A stretch of DNA of 64,000 nucleotides from CBDCNH01 sp965219015. Lineage in GTDB: Bacteria > Pseudomonadota > Alphaproteobacteria > Rhodobacterales > Rhodobacteraceae. Shown here piece after piece: positions 44,653 through 54,081 of the stretch. The position numbers and the translations under genes were made by a program. The notes below the pieces were generated by a model. The model worked only from the letters and a program-made list of their open reading frames with translations, was not told the DNA's origin and ran no database searches. The stretch covers positions 791,747 through 855,746 of the forward strand of contig CBDCNH010000005.1 in the NCBI GenBank assembly GCA_965219015.1, written 5' to 3'. Position 1 is the first letter of the stretch, and every line of letters starts with the position of its first letter.

Positions 44653-45984
44653 TCATGCAGGCACGCCGATCGCCGCATCGACCGCATCGCCCAGACGCTC
44701 GACGATGGTGTCGATGTCGTGCGGCGTGCTGACGAAGGGCGGTGCCAGCAGAACATGATCGCCGTGCACGCCGTCGATGGTGCCGCCCATCGGGTAGACC
44801 ATCAGCCCGCGTTGCATCGCCGCGGCCTTGATGCGCGTGTGCAACGACCGGGCCGGGTCGAACGGCTGTTTGCCGGCGCGCTCGGCGACCAGCTCGATCG
44901 CCATGAAGAGGCCACGGCCGCGGATATCGCCGACGTGCGGATGCGCATCGAATCGTTCGTGCAAGCGCGCGTCGAGCTGTGCGCCGAGCGAACGCACCGC
45001 GTCGAGCAGGTGGTCGCGTTCGATCACCCGTTGCACGGCAAGCGCCGCAGCACAGGCGACCGGATGCCCGATGTAGGTGTGGCCGTGCTGAAAGCGGCCG
45101 CTGCCGCGCGCCAGCGCAGCGACGACTTTGTGCTGCACCAGCACGGCGCCGATCGGCTGGTAGCCGCCGCCCAGGCCTTTGGCGATGGCCACGAGGTCGG
45201 GCACCACGCCCTCCTGCTCGGTCGCGTAGAGCGTGCCGGTGCGGCCCATGCCGCACATCACCTCGTCGGCGATGAAGAGAATGCCGTGCCGGTCGCAGAC
45301 TTCGCGAATGCGCCGGAAGTAGCCGGGCACGGCCGGGATGACGCCGGCGGTCGCGCCGCCGATCGTCTCGGCGCAGAAGGCGATCACGGTGGCCGGGCCG
45401 AGGCGCTGCACGGCGTCTTCGAGCTCGCGCGCCAGGCGCTCGCCATAGGCAGCCGGCGTCTCGTCGTCGCGCCGGTCCCGGTATTCGTAGCAAGGTGACA
45501 CATGGGTCACGTCGATCAGCAGCGGTGCGAACTGGCGCCGCCGCCAGGCGTTGCCGCCGACGGCCAGCGCGCCCAGCGTGTTGCCGTGGTAGCTCTGGCG
45601 CCGGGCGATGAAGTGGTGGCGCTCGGGCTGGCCGATCTCGACGAAGTATTGCCGCGCCAGTTTCAGCGCCGCTTCCATCGCCTCCGACCCGCCCGAGACC
45701 AGGTAGACATGCGACATGCCCGCCGGCGCGCGCGTCAGCAGATGGTCGGCGAGCGCTTCGGCGACCTCGGTCGTGAAGAAGCCGGTGTGCGCGTAGGCGA
45801 TGCGGTCGATCTGCTCGTGCATGGCGGCGAGCACGTCGGGGTGGCTGTGGCCGAGGCACGAAACGGCCGCGCCGCCGGAGGCGTCGATGTATTCGCGGCC
45901 TTCGGCGTCGACGATCGTCACGCCGCGCGCCGACACGGCGACCGGCGGCGTGGCTTGCAACTGGCGGTGCAGGATGCGGGTCAT
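44653..45984 (-). CDS. Class III (omega) aminotransferase
   Basis: A 443-residue PLP aminotransferase of the ornithine/beta-alanine:pyruvate family. Motifs: DASGGAAVSCLGHSHPDV, VYLVSGGSEAMEAALKLARQ, FIADEVMCGMGRTG and the PLP lysine in LVAIAKGLGGGYQPIGAVLV. The amino donor is probably a gamma- or omega-amino acid or a polyamine-derived compound, but it is not defined. It stands alone and diverges from the histidine phosphatase gene. Confidence 0.92.
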   Translation of the reverse strand: MTRILHRQLQATPPVAVSARGVTIVDAEGREYIDASGGAAVSCLGHSHPDVLAAMHEQIDRIAYAHTGFFTTEVAEALADHLLTRAPAGMSHVYLVSGGSEAMEAALKLARQYFVEIGQPERHHFIARRQSYHGNTLGALAVGGNAWRRRQFAPLLIDVTHVSPCYEYRDRRDDETPAAYGERLARELEDAVQRLGPATVIAFCAETIGGATAGVIPAVPGYFRRIREVCDRHGILFIADEVMCGMGRTGTLYATEQEGVVPDLVAIAKGLGGGYQPIGAVLVQHKVVAALARGSGRFQHGHTYIGHPVACAAALAVQRVIERDHLLDAVRSLGAQLDARLHERFDAHPHVGDIRGRGLFMAIELVAERAGKQPFDPARSLHTRIKAAAMQRGLMVYPMGGTIDGVHGDHVLLAPPFVSTPHDIDTIVERLGDAVDAAIGVPA

Positions 45985-46209
45985 GCGGCAAGCTTAGCAA
46001 GAGCGTGGCGCCGCGATTTGCGGCTCGACTCGGCACTGCTCGACGCATCGCACAGTCTGGGCCGGCGCGTGGCTGACGTGTCGCCGCGTCAACCCGCAGC
46101 CGATCGGCAGGGGCATCGCCGCCGGCCGATCTGCTCGCTTGGCAGATGTGCCGACGAGCCCGCCATACCGCGTCGTGCCGTGTTCAGGAAAAAGCGCTAC
46201 GGTCGCGTC

Positions 46210-46809
46210 ATGCAACGACGTTCATTGCTTTCGCTGGCCGGTGCCGTCGCGCTGCCTTGGCCGGCCCATCCAGCGCTGGCCGCAACGGCAGCCGAGGCGA
46301 CCGGCGACCCCGCGGCGATCCTGCGTGGCGGCAACGGCCTGGTCGTCGTCATGCGCCACGCGCTGGCGCCCGGCACCTATGACCCGCCGGGTTTGCGCGC
46401 CCACGACTGCAGCACGCAGCGCAACCTGAGCGACGAAGGCCGGGCGCAGGCGCGCCGAATCGGCGCCTGGTACCGCGATCGCGGCTTGGCGCCGTCTAAC
46501 GTGCGCTCGAGTTCGCGCTGCCGCTGCCTGGACACGGCGCGCCTGGCCTTCGGCAGCGTGCAGCACTGGGCGCCGCTCGACTCGTTCATCGACGACCGCT
46601 CGCGCGAGCCGGCGCAGACGGCGGCGCTGCGTGCCGAGTTGGCCAAGCTCGCCGACGAAAAAGCACCCGGCTTCCAGGTGTGGGTGACGCATCAGGTCAA
46701 CGTCGCCGCGTTGGCCGGCCACTACGCGCGATCGGGCGAGGCTTTGCTGGTGCAGCGCGACAAGACCAGCGTCGTGCCGCGGGTGTTGGCGACACTGCGC
46801 ATCGATTGA
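46210..46809 (+). CDS. Histidine phosphatase superfamily protein, exported
   Basis: A 199-residue protein with a signal-like N-terminus (MQRRSLLSLAGAVALPWPAH, cleavage near ALAA). The active-site motif VVVMRHALAPG has His50, and the second His is in VWVTHQVNVAALAG. The family normally has RHG; here it is RHA, as in several secreted members. A probable role is periplasmic phosphate-ester hydrolysis. ATG 46210 is supported by the leader peptide. Confidence 0.8.
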   Translation: MQRRSLLSLAGAVALPWPAHPALAATAAEATGDPAAILRGGNGLVVVMRHALAPGTYDPPGLRAHDCSTQRNLSDEGRAQARRIGAWYRDRGLAPSNVRSSSRCRCLDTARLAFGSVQHWAPLDSFIDDRSREPAQTAALRAELAKLADEKAPGFQVWVTHQVNVAALAGHYARSGEALLVQRDKTSVVPRVLATLRID

Positions 46810-46892
46810 ACGCGTGCGTCGACGATCGGTCGCGCCCGCGGTGTCGCTCGCATGCGCCGCTCCCGCCGCGCGCGCTGCCCTGATCGCCGGCT

Positions 46893-48218
46893 TTACCAGC
46901 CGATCGCCTTCGGCAGCCAGGTGGCGATCTTCGGGAAGCTGAACAGCAGCACGATGCCCAGAATCTGCAGCGCCACGAACGGCACGACGCCGCGATAGAT
47001 GTGCCGCGTGGTGATCTGCGGCGGTGCCACGCCGCGCAGGAAGAACAGCGCCCAGCCGAACGGCGGCGTCAGGAACGAGGTCTGCAGGTTGACGGTGATG
47101 AGCATCGCCAGCCAGACCGGATCGACCCCGGCGTTGCGAAAGATCGGCAGGAACAGCGGCACGGCGATGTAGCTGATCTCGATCCATTCGAGGAAGAAGC
47201 CGAGCACGAAGATCAGCGCCATCAGGAACCAGATGCCGGCGTTGACGCCGCCGGGCAGCAAGGCGAACAGGTCTTCGATGAGCTGGTCGCCGCGCAGGCC
47301 ACGAAAGGCCAGGCTGAAGACCTGCGAGCAGATCAGGATGAACAGCACCATCGCCGAGATGCGCGTCGTCGAGCGCATCACCTCGCGCAGCACGCCGAGC
47401 GACAACCGGCGCGCCAGCGCTACCACCAGGATCGAGCCGAGCGCGCCCATCGAAGCCGCTTCGGTCGGCGCGGCGATGCCGGCGATGATCGAACCGAGCA
47501 CCGAGAACACCAGGGCCAGCGGCGGCAGCGCCACCTTCAGCACACGCAGCCAGAGCTCGCGCCGCGACAGGGCCTGGCGCTCGGCCAGCGGCAGCGGCGG
47601 CATCGCGTTCGGCCGCAGCACGCCGTTCACGACGATCCACGCGGCATAGAGGCCGGCCAGCATGACGCCCGGCAGCATGGCAGCGGCGAACAGCGTGCCG
47701 ACCGAGAGCTGCATGATGTCCGAGAGCAGGATCAGCACCAGGCTCGGCGGGATGATCTGGCCGAGCGTTCCCGAGGCGCAGATGGCGCCGCACGAAATGG
47801 CCGGGTCGTAGCCGCGGCGCAGCAGCGTCGGCAGGGTGAGCAGGCCGAGCGTGATGACGGTGGCGCCGACGATGCCGGTGGTGGCGCCCATCAGCACGCC
47901 GACGCCGATGATGCCCAGCGCCATGCCGCCGCGCATGCCGCCGGCCAGGTGGCCGATCACGTCGAGCAGGTCTTCGGCGAGGCGCGACTTCTCGAGCATC
48001 ACGCCCATGAAGACGAAGAGCGGAATGGCCAGCCACTGGTAGTTGGCGACCACGCCGTAGATGCGCGCCGGCAGCAAGTTGAAGAGCGACTCGCCGAAGC
48101 CCATGAAGCCGAACACGAAGCCGCTCGCCGCCAAGGTGATGCCGACCGGAACGCCCGCGATCAGCAGCACGAAGAAGCCGATCAGCAGGCCGATCGCCAG
48201 CCATTCCTGAAGGCTCAT
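46893..48218 (-). CDS. dctM: TRAP transporter large permease (DctM), second system
   Basis: A 441-residue membrane protein with about 12 helices: NYQWLAIPLFVFMGVMLEKS, LGIIGVGVLMGATTGIVGAT, IIPPSLVLILLSD and FVLGFFLEWIEISYIAVPLF. The last segment (EWIEI...) is typical of the mannitol/chloroaromatic-type TRAP-T clade (cf. FcbT3). It is third in a dctP-dctQ-dctM operon, 70 nt after dctQ. Confidence 0.92.
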   Translation of the reverse strand: MSLQEWLAIGLLIGFFVLLIAGVPVGITLAASGFVFGFMGFGESLFNLLPARIYGVVANYQWLAIPLFVFMGVMLEKSRLAEDLLDVIGHLAGGMRGGMALGIIGVGVLMGATTGIVGATVITLGLLTLPTLLRRGYDPAISCGAICASGTLGQIIPPSLVLILLSDIMQLSVGTLFAAAMLPGVMLAGLYAAWIVVNGVLRPNAMPPLPLAERQALSRRELWLRVLKVALPPLALVFSVLGSIIAGIAAPTEAASMGALGSILVVALARRLSLGVLREVMRSTTRISAMVLFILICSQVFSLAFRGLRGDQLIEDLFALLPGGVNAGIWFLMALIFVLGFFLEWIEISYIAVPLFLPIFRNAGVDPVWLAMLITVNLQTSFLTPPFGWALFFLRGVAPPQITTRHIYRGVVPFVALQILGIVLLFSFPKIATWLPKAIGW

Positions 48219-48288
48219 GGATGCAGCCTGCGGCTTTCGGCCCGACTCGCGCAGCGCCGATGACCCGCTTCGATCGGCCGGGCGAATC

Positions 48289-48864
48289 TCATGCGTCGTG
48301 TCGCTTCTTCAGCCGCAACGCAGCGTCCACACCTTGGGCCGCAGCCTGCACGGCGAAGACGGCGAAGCCGACGGGGATCAGCGCCTTGAGCATCCAGCGA
48401 TGCGTGAGGCCGCCGGGGTCGGCCGAGACCTCGTCGATGCTGTAGGACTGCTGCACGTAGTGGATCGAATAGCGGACCACGAGCCCGGCCATCGCCACGG
48501 CGAGCAGCGCGGCGAGCAGGTCGATCGCGGCCTGGCCGCGTGGCGAGTAGCGCGCATAGAGCACGTCGACGCGAACATGGTCGCCCTTCTGCAGCGCATA
48601 CGTCATGCCGAACAGCACCAGCGGCGACAACAGGTGCCACTCGAGTTCCTGCGACCAGACCGAGCCGATGCTGAAGCCATAGCGCAGCAGCACGTCGACG
48701 GCCATCAGCACGACGACGGCGAGCGTGAGCCACGACGCGGCCCGGCCGATCGCGTCGACGCCGCGCTCGATACCGGCCACCAGCGACCGCGTCCGCGACG
48801 GCGTGTTGCCGCCACCCGGCTCTGCACCGGCCGGCGCAGAGCCGGCCGGGCCGGAGGTGCCCAC
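48289..48864 (-). CDS. dctQ: TRAP transporter small permease (DctQ), second system
   Basis: A 191-residue four-helix protein with WSQELEWHLLSPLVLFGMTY and KGDHVRVDVLYARYSPRGQA, the DctQ core. The first 30 residues are a Gly/Pro-rich cytosolic tail. The start is GTG at 48864, 6 nt after the receptor stop; a later start before VDAIGRAASWL is possible. It pairs with the downstream DctM. Confidence 0.87.
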   Translation of the reverse strand: MGTSGPAGSAPAGAEPGGGNTPSRTRSLVAGIERGVDAIGRAASWLTLAVVVLMAVDVLLRYGFSIGSVWSQELEWHLLSPLVLFGMTYALQKGDHVRVDVLYARYSPRGQAAIDLLAALLAVAMAGLVVRYSIHYVQQSYSIDEVSADPGGLTHRWMLKALIPVGFAVFAVQAAAQGVDAALRLKKRHDA

Positions 48865-48870
48865 GGGTGT

Positions 48871-49968
48871 CTAAGCCCGCAGGATCTTGTCGTGGTAGGG
48901 CTTCTCGCTGTAGCCCGACCAGTCGGCGAATTTCTTCAAGTACGCCATGTACGACTCGTGCACCTTCTTCGTCGTCGCGTCCTTGGCCGCCGCATCGGTG
49001 AGCACCTGGTGCGTCACCTCGCGCAGCTTGGCCACCACCTCGTCGGGCAGCGGCCGCGCCATCACGCCCTGGTTCTTGATCAGGTCTTCCATCGCCTCGG
49101 CATTGGTGCGCTGGCACCAGGCCTCGCTGATGACGTTGCAGGCCGCTGCCGCGTTCTCCACCATCGCCTGCAGGTCCTTGGGCAGCTTGTCCCAGGCCGC
49201 CTTGTTGACGAGCAGCTCGGAGACGGTGGCCGTCTCGTGCCAGCCGGTGGTGTAGTAGTTCTTGGCCGCCTTGTGCAGGCCGAGCTTCCGGTCCTGGAAG
49301 GGGCCGACGAACTCGGCAGCGTCGATCACGCCGCGTTCGAGCGCCGGGAAGATCTCGCCGCCCGGCAGCAGCTTCACGTCGACGCCGAGCGCCGCGTAGA
49401 CCTTGCCGGCCAGCCCGGGGATGCGCATCTTCAGGCCCTTCAGGTCGGCCACCGAATTGATCTCCTTCTTGAACCAGCCGGTCATCTGCACGCCGGTGTT
49501 GCCGCACGGCATGGCGACCATGCCGAACGGCTTGTAGACCTCGTTCCACAGGTCGATGCCGCCGCCGTCGTAGAGCCAGCCGTTCATGCCCTGGAAGTTG
49601 AGGCCGAACGGCACGGCGCAGAAATACTGCGCGGCGAAGGTCTTGCCGGTCCAGAAGTAGCTGTTGGCATGGTTCATCTCGATCGTGCCGGCGCGCACCG
49701 CGTCGAAGCCTTCGAGCGCCGGGATCAGCTCGCCGGCACCGAACACCTGGATCTTCAGCCGCCCGCCCGACATCGCTTCGACGCGCTTGGCCAGGTCGGT
49801 GGCGCTGCCCGGGCCTTCCATGTAGAAGGGCGAGCCCTTGCCGTAGGCGCTCGTCATCTTCCAGTTGAAGGTCTGCTGCGCCTTGGCGATCATCGGCAAG
49901 GCGAGGGCGGTGCCGGCGACGGCGGCGGCCGAGCCTTGTTGCAGCAACGCGCGTCGGGTCGGGGTCAT
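48871..49968 (-). CDS. dctP: TRAP transporter substrate-binding protein, Tat-exported
   Basis: A 365-residue receptor with a twin-arginine-like signal (MTPTRRALLQQGSAAAVAGT, cleavage near AKAQQ). It belongs to the branch of DctP proteins that dimerise and bind 2-oxo or aromatic acids (TakP/FcbT1-like): FGAGELIPALEGFDAVRAGT, NSVADLKGLKMRIPGLAGKV, LLPGGEIFPALERGVIDAAE and FVGPFQDRKLGLHKAAKNYY. The GGAGAACCC ribosome site precedes ATG 49968. The ligand is unknown. Confidence 0.92.
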   Translation of the reverse strand: MTPTRRALLQQGSAAAVAGTALALPMIAKAQQTFNWKMTSAYGKGSPFYMEGPGSATDLAKRVEAMSGGRLKIQVFGAGELIPALEGFDAVRAGTIEMNHANSYFWTGKTFAAQYFCAVPFGLNFQGMNGWLYDGGGIDLWNEVYKPFGMVAMPCGNTGVQMTGWFKKEINSVADLKGLKMRIPGLAGKVYAALGVDVKLLPGGEIFPALERGVIDAAEFVGPFQDRKLGLHKAAKNYYTTGWHETATVSELLVNKAAWDKLPKDLQAMVENAAAACNVISEAWCQRTNAEAMEDLIKNQGVMARPLPDEVVAKLREVTHQVLTDAAAKDATTKKVHESYMAYLKKFADWSGYSEKPYHDKILRA

Positions 49969-50207
49969 GGGTTCTCCTGTTTGGGATGGACGGGTCACCC
50001 GCAAGCGCAAGGGCCGTGCCACCCGCCAGCGCGGCAGGGTCGTGTGGCGGGCGCGAAAGGTCGTGCGGCGTGCCCCAGCGCCGTGCGCTCGACGGCGTTC
50101 GGCCGGCAAGATCGGGTCGGCGGAATCGGTTTGCCGCAATCGATTTCGGGGATCGGCTCGGCGGGATCGGTTCGATGGCGCTGCAGCGGCGTGGCCAGAA
50201 TCGCGCC

Positions 50208-50543
50208 ATGGCATCGCGTCGCGCAGCGCATCGCTACAACGTCTACGTGGTCGAGCTCGACGACCTGGTCTGGAACGAGCGGCGCTTTCGCATGGCCAAC
50301 CCCGAGCATCGGCTCGGCCAACCGCTCGTCTACGTCGGCATGACGGGGCTCGATCCCGACACGCGTTTCGACAAGCACAAGGCCGGCGTGCGCGCCAACC
50401 GTTACGTGCGCGACTACGGCGTGCGCCTGCTGCCGCAGCTCTACGAGGTCTACAACCCGATGCCCTACGAAGGCGCGCGCGAGATGGAAGTGGAGCTCGC
50501 GATCGGCCTGCGAGAGCTTGGTTTCGGCGTCTGGCAGGCTTGA
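50208..50543 (+). CDS. Small protein with GIY-YIG-like signature
   Basis: A 111-residue protein. The pattern RYNVYVVELD, then LVYVGMTGLDPDTRFDKHKA and YEGAREMEVELAIG resembles the GIY-YIG nuclease order: a Y-V-x pair, Y-V-G-M-T, an Arg in the following helix and a distal Glu. The fit is partial because the first motif lacks the usual Gly. It could act as a small endonuclease, or the resemblance may be structural only. It is divergent from the second TRAP operon. Confidence 0.5.
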   Translation: MASRRAAHRYNVYVVELDDLVWNERRFRMANPEHRLGQPLVYVGMTGLDPDTRFDKHKAGVRANRYVRDYGVRLLPQLYEVYNPMPYEGAREMEVELAIGLRELGFGVWQA

Positions 50544-50673
50544 GCAAGCGCCGTGCGCTCGCCTCGGCCGCGCCGGGGTGCTGCAAAGAACGCAACGAAG
50601 CTGCGGCGACCGGCAAGGCCATGCCAAACTCGGCACCCGACGCGCACCTGCGCATCCATCACGGAGCAAGCCC

Positions 50674-51003
50674 ATGAACAGCATGACAAGACTCGCAATC
50701 GCCTCGTCGATCTTGGCCATCAGCGCCGGCGCTGCCGCGCAGCCCTACAGCCAGGCCGACCAGGAACGGCGCGCACGCAACCGCGAAGACGTGCTGGCCA
50801 AGCACCCCGAGGCGCAGCGTCAGGTGAGCGCCTCGGCGGGGCCGGATGCAGGCCAGCCGCGGCTGCGCGATCCGATCGCCCCGGTCGGCCGTAAGGCCAT
50901 GCGGGCATCGAACAATTTCGCCGAGCGTCAGGCGGCCAAGGTGCGGCGCGTGGGCAAGCGCGTGGAAAACGCATTGCCCCCGAAGCCGAAGAAGAACCAG
51001 TAG
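50674..51003 (+). CDS. Small exported hypothetical protein
   Basis: A 109-residue protein with a clear Sec signal (MNSMTRLAIASSILAISAGA, cleavage after AAAQ). The mature part is short, highly charged and probably disordered (QADQERRARNREDVLAKHPE), with a Lys-rich end (PPKPKKNQ). I do not recognise a family. Its last codons form the first unit of a 23-nt tandem repeat. Confidence 0.6.
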   Translation: MNSMTRLAIASSILAISAGAAAQPYSQADQERRARNREDVLAKHPEAQRQVSASAGPDAGQPRLRDPIAPVGRKAMRASNNFAERQAAKVRRVGKRVENALPPKPKKNQ

Positions 51004-51058
51004 GTTTCCTAGGAAAGAACCAGCAGGTTCGCTAGGAAAGAACCAGTAGGTTCTCGCT
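50988..51058. repeat. 23-nt tandem repeat with small hairpins
   Basis: Three units (about 50988-51010, 51011-51033, 51034-51058) share GGAAAGAACCAGnAGGTTC. The first overlaps the stop of the exported protein gene. Units 2 and 3 each contain a 5-bp hairpin, GAACC-N4-GGTTC (51017-51030, 51040-51053). The site lies between convergent genes and could serve as a weak terminator. Confidence 0.7.
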
Positions 51059-51833
51059 AGCCCAGCCCGACCCAGGCCGGCGCATGGTCGCTCGGCTTTT
51101 CACGGCCGCGAACGGACTTGTCGACACCGGCGGCTTCGAGCCGCCGCGCCGCCGGCGCGTTGAGCAGCAGGTGGTCGATGCGCAGTCCCGAGTCGCGCTC
51201 GAAACGGTTGCGGAAGTAGTCCCAGTAGGTGTAGAGCCGCTCGCCGGGGTGCAAGGTGTGGATGGCATCGGTCCAGCCCTGTGCCAGCAGGCGGCCGTAG
51301 GCATCGCGGCTTTCGGGTTGCAGCAAGGCATCGCTCTTCCATGACTTGGGCGAATAGATGTCGCCCACGCCATCGCTCGGTACGACGTTGTAGTCGCCCA
51401 CCAGCAGCACCGGCTCTGCGCTGCGCGCGAGCGCCTCGGCATGCTCGATCAGCCGCTCGAACCACTTCAGCTTGTAGTCGAACTTCGGCCCCGGTTGCGG
51501 GTTGCCGTTGGGCAGGTAGATCGACGCCACGACGACGCCGTGCACCGCCGCTTCGAGGTAGCGGCTGTGCGCATCGTCGGGGTCGCCCGGCAGGCCGCGT
51601 AGCCGTTCGACGAGCTTGCCGCCACGGGCCAGTACGGCAACGCCGTTGAAGCCTTTCTGGCCATGCCAGAGCGCGCTGTAGCCGGCCGCCTCGATCTCGA
51701 CGTTCGGGAAGGTTTCGTTCGATGTCTTCAGCTCTTGCAGGCAGGCGATGTCGGGTGCGGTTTCCTCGAGCCACTCGAGCAGCCGCGGCAGGCGGCTGTT
51801 GATGCCGTTGACGTTGAAGGTGGCGATTCGCAC
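51057..51833 (-). CDS. xth: Exodeoxyribonuclease III (AP endonuclease)
   Basis: A 258-residue exonuclease III. The metal and catalytic residues are in MRIATFNVNGIN (Asn7), CLQELKTS (Glu34), LLVGDYNVVP (the Asp-Asn pair) and PSDHAPAWV (the terminal Asp-His). It repairs abasic sites and degrades 3' ends. The start codon is GTG at 51833. It is followed upstream on the same strand by a thioredoxin gene. Confidence 0.95.
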   Translation of the reverse strand: MRIATFNVNGINSRLPRLLEWLEETAPDIACLQELKTSNETFPNVEIEAAGYSALWHGQKGFNGVAVLARGGKLVERLRGLPGDPDDAHSRYLEAAVHGVVVASIYLPNGNPQPGPKFDYKLKWFERLIEHAEALARSAEPVLLVGDYNVVPSDGVGDIYSPKSWKSDALLQPESRDAYGRLLAQGWTDAIHTLHPGERLYTYWDYFRNRFERDSGLRIDHLLLNAPAARRLEAAGVDKSVRGREKPSDHAPAWVGLG

Positions 51834-51882
51834 GGTGGCGACGGCCGCGTCGATCGAGGGCGCGAACGGATCTGGCCGACGC

Positions 51883-52266
51883 TCAGGCGGTAGCCCGCGC
51901 GTCGACCTGGGTCAATCCCGAGACGATCGCATCGGCGCTGCGGGGTCGCGACAGGCGCGACACTTCCTTGCCGTTTTTCAGGAACACCAGGGTCGGCCAG
52001 AGCTTGACGTGGAACGAGCGGCCGAGTCGCCGCCCGCTGCCGTCCTCGACCTTGATGTGGTGCACCCGCGGATGCTCGGCCAGCGCCTCGCCGATCAGGG
52101 GCTGGGCCGCTCGACAGTAGCCGCACCAAGGCGTGCCGAACTCGAGCAGCACCGGGCCGAGCAAGGCATCGACCTCCGCCCGGGTCGGCTCCGGCTTGGC
52201 GTAGTGGCCCGACAGGTTCATGACACTGTCAGGGGCGACTTCTTGTTGTTCTTCCTGGATCGTCAT
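51883..52266 (-). CDS. Thioredoxin-family protein
   Basis: A 127-residue thioredoxin-fold protein with the redox motif CGYC (Cys48, Cys51) in LLEFGTPWCGYCRAAQPLIG and the cis-Pro segment VKLWPTLVFLKNG. An N-terminal extension of about 25 charged residues is unusual for thioredoxin 1. ATG 52266 is preferred over an upstream in-frame start. It probably reduces disulfides in the cytosol. Confidence 0.88.
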   Translation of the reverse strand: MTIQEEQQEVAPDSVMNLSGHYAKPEPTRAEVDALLGPVLLEFGTPWCGYCRAAQPLIGEALAEHPRVHHIKVEDGSGRRLGRSFHVKLWPTLVFLKNGKEVSRLSRPRSADAIVSGLTQVDARATA

Positions 52267-52375
52267 TCGAGAGGTCTCATCCAATTCGTCGTCGGGCAAC
52301 GGAGATCACCCAGTGGGCATCGGGCATCGGGCATCGACCAACGAAACCGGCCGGCGTTCGCCGACGCCTTGCGCG

Positions 52376-52888
52376 TCACTTGCGCGGCTTGTCGGGCGAT
52401 CCGCCCGATCCGCCGGTGATCGCTTCGGTGACCGAGCGGCCGAGCGACTCGACCGGATTCTCGTCGTTCGGCTCGACCGGTTCATGGCGCCACTCGTCTT
52501 CGTCGTCCCAGCCGGCGCCGGCGCTCGCCGATTTCGATGTCGCATCACCGTTTTCGGCTGGAAGGCCCGGCCGGGCCGCCGCGTCCTTGCCCGGGCTGGA
52601 AGCGCGAACCTCGGACGCCGGTCGTTGCGACGCCGCCGAGGTGCCCGCCGCCGATCCCGGTTCATTCTTGCCGCCCATGTCGAGGCGTGGCTCCGGCGCA
52701 GCGGTGGCACCGACGCCCTCGCCCGTGGCGGCGCGGCCGCGCGAGGTGTCGTCCTGCCGTTCGGTCTTCTGCTGCATCGCATCGCGGATGCCGGCGTCGG
52801 CGGATGCGGCCATGCCGCCGACGCTGGCGCCGGACGGCTGCTTGCCGGGCTCGGCCATGGGGCGGTTCTTGTCTTCGGGCTTCGTCAT
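52376..52888 (-). CDS. Disordered low-complexity hypothetical protein
   Basis: A 170-residue protein rich in Gly, Ala, Ser, Pro and acidic residues, starting MTKPEDKNRPMAEPGKQPSG. There is no signal peptide, helix or known domain. The only structured-looking piece is the acidic DDEDEWRHEPVEPNDE near the C-terminus. It may be a stress-related or linker protein; the function is unknown. The start is supported by the ATG at 52888 but not by an obvious ribosome site. Confidence 0.45.
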   Translation of the reverse strand: MTKPEDKNRPMAEPGKQPSGASVGGMAASADAGIRDAMQQKTERQDDTSRGRAATGEGVGATAAPEPRLDMGGKNEPGSAAGTSAASQRPASEVRASSPGKDAAARPGLPAENGDATSKSASAGAGWDDEDEWRHEPVEPNDENPVESLGRSVTEAITGGSGGSPDKPRK

Positions 52889-53088
52889 GTCATGGACTCC
52901 ATGTGTGGGTGGCGCTCGGATCGTGGTGCTTCGATGCTCGCATCGCTATCGACCTTGGCGCCTCCCGGGCGTTTCGCAACATGCTAAGGCGACCGGGCGA
53001 TGCAGACCGTGGTGCGGGGGCATTGCTCACCTTCGCCTCGGCCCGGACGCTCGTTCCAGCCGCCACCGGCAGCCGTCCTGGCCTGGTC

Positions 53089-54003
53089 CTACCGCCGCAT
53101 CAACGTGCTCTTGCCGAACAGGCTCTCGATCAGATCCACCGCGAGCTCGGCCGTCCGGTTCTTGACGTCGAGCGCCGGGTTCAGCTCCATCACGTCGAGC
53201 GAGCCGAGGGCGCCCGAGTCGGCGATCATTTCCATGCAGAGCTGCGCTTCGCGGTAGGTCGGGCCGCCCTTGACCGTGGTGCCGACGCCGGGGGCGATGT
53301 CGGCGTCGAGAAAATCGACGTCGAAGCTCACGTGCAGATGCGTGTTGGCGTCGATGGTGGCGAGCGCGAGCTCCATCGTGTGGCGCATGCCCATCTCGTC
53401 TATGTAGCGCATGTCGAAGACCTCGAGGCCGGCTTCGTGCACCAGGCGCTTCTCGCCCGGGTCGACGCTGCGAATGCCGATCTGCCGAATCCATTTCGGG
53501 TTGACGGCCGGCACATGGCCGCCAATCTCGATCAAGGCCTGCGGGCCGATGCCGCACAGGCACGCCACCGGCATGCCGTGCAGGTTGCCGCTGGGCGTGA
53601 GCTCGCTGGTGTTGAAGTCGGCATGGGCGTCGAGCCAGAGCACGCGCAGCTTCCTGCCGGCTTCGCGGCAATGCCGCCCCACGGCGCTGATCGAGCCGAT
53701 GCCGAGGCAGTGGTCGCCGCCGAGCAGGATCGGCAGGCGGCCAACGACGAGCTCGCCGTACACCGCGTCGTGCACCGTGCGGTTCCACTCGACGACGGCG
53801 TCGAGATGCCGATAACCCTGCTCGGGCACCTGCCACGGGTTGGCCGGACCGGCGAGGTTGCCGCGATCCTGCACGTCGAGGCCGTGGCTGGCCAGCACCG
53901 GGCCGATGTCGGCCACGCGCAGCGCCTCGGGCCCCATGCTGGCGCCGCGGCTGCCGGCGCCGATGTCGGTGGGCGCGCCGATCAGGCTGACGAGTCGGTT
54001 CAT
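53089..54003 (-). CDS. rocF: Arginase
   Basis: A 304-residue ureohydrolase converting L-arginine to ornithine and urea. The six Mn ligands are present: His98 in LLGGDHCLG, Asp125, His127 and Asp129 in WLDAHADFNT, and Asp228 and Asp230 in VSFDVDFLD. The segment TSELTPSGNLHGMPVA matches true arginases better than agmatinases. No ornithine-pathway partner is next to it. Confidence 0.93.
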   Translation of the reverse strand: MNRLVSLIGAPTDIGAGSRGASMGPEALRVADIGPVLASHGLDVQDRGNLAGPANPWQVPEQGYRHLDAVVEWNRTVHDAVYGELVVGRLPILLGGDHCLGIGSISAVGRHCREAGRKLRVLWLDAHADFNTSELTPSGNLHGMPVACLCGIGPQALIEIGGHVPAVNPKWIRQIGIRSVDPGEKRLVHEAGLEVFDMRYIDEMGMRHTMELALATIDANTHLHVSFDVDFLDADIAPGVGTTVKGGPTYREAQLCMEMIADSGALGSLDVMELNPALDVKNRTAELAVDLIESLFGKSTLMRR

Positions 54004-54081
54004 TCCAGGCGGGTCACGCGGGCCGGTTCAAGCCAGCCGATTCATCCGAGCGGGTTCATCCGGCATTCGTCCGGCCGGCCG

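Noticed and set aside
46893..49968. Assigning the second TRAP system as the sulfolactate transporter
   Set aside because: It lies 6 kb away with unrelated genes between, and known sulfolactate transporters include other families. Sequence alone does not show the ligand.
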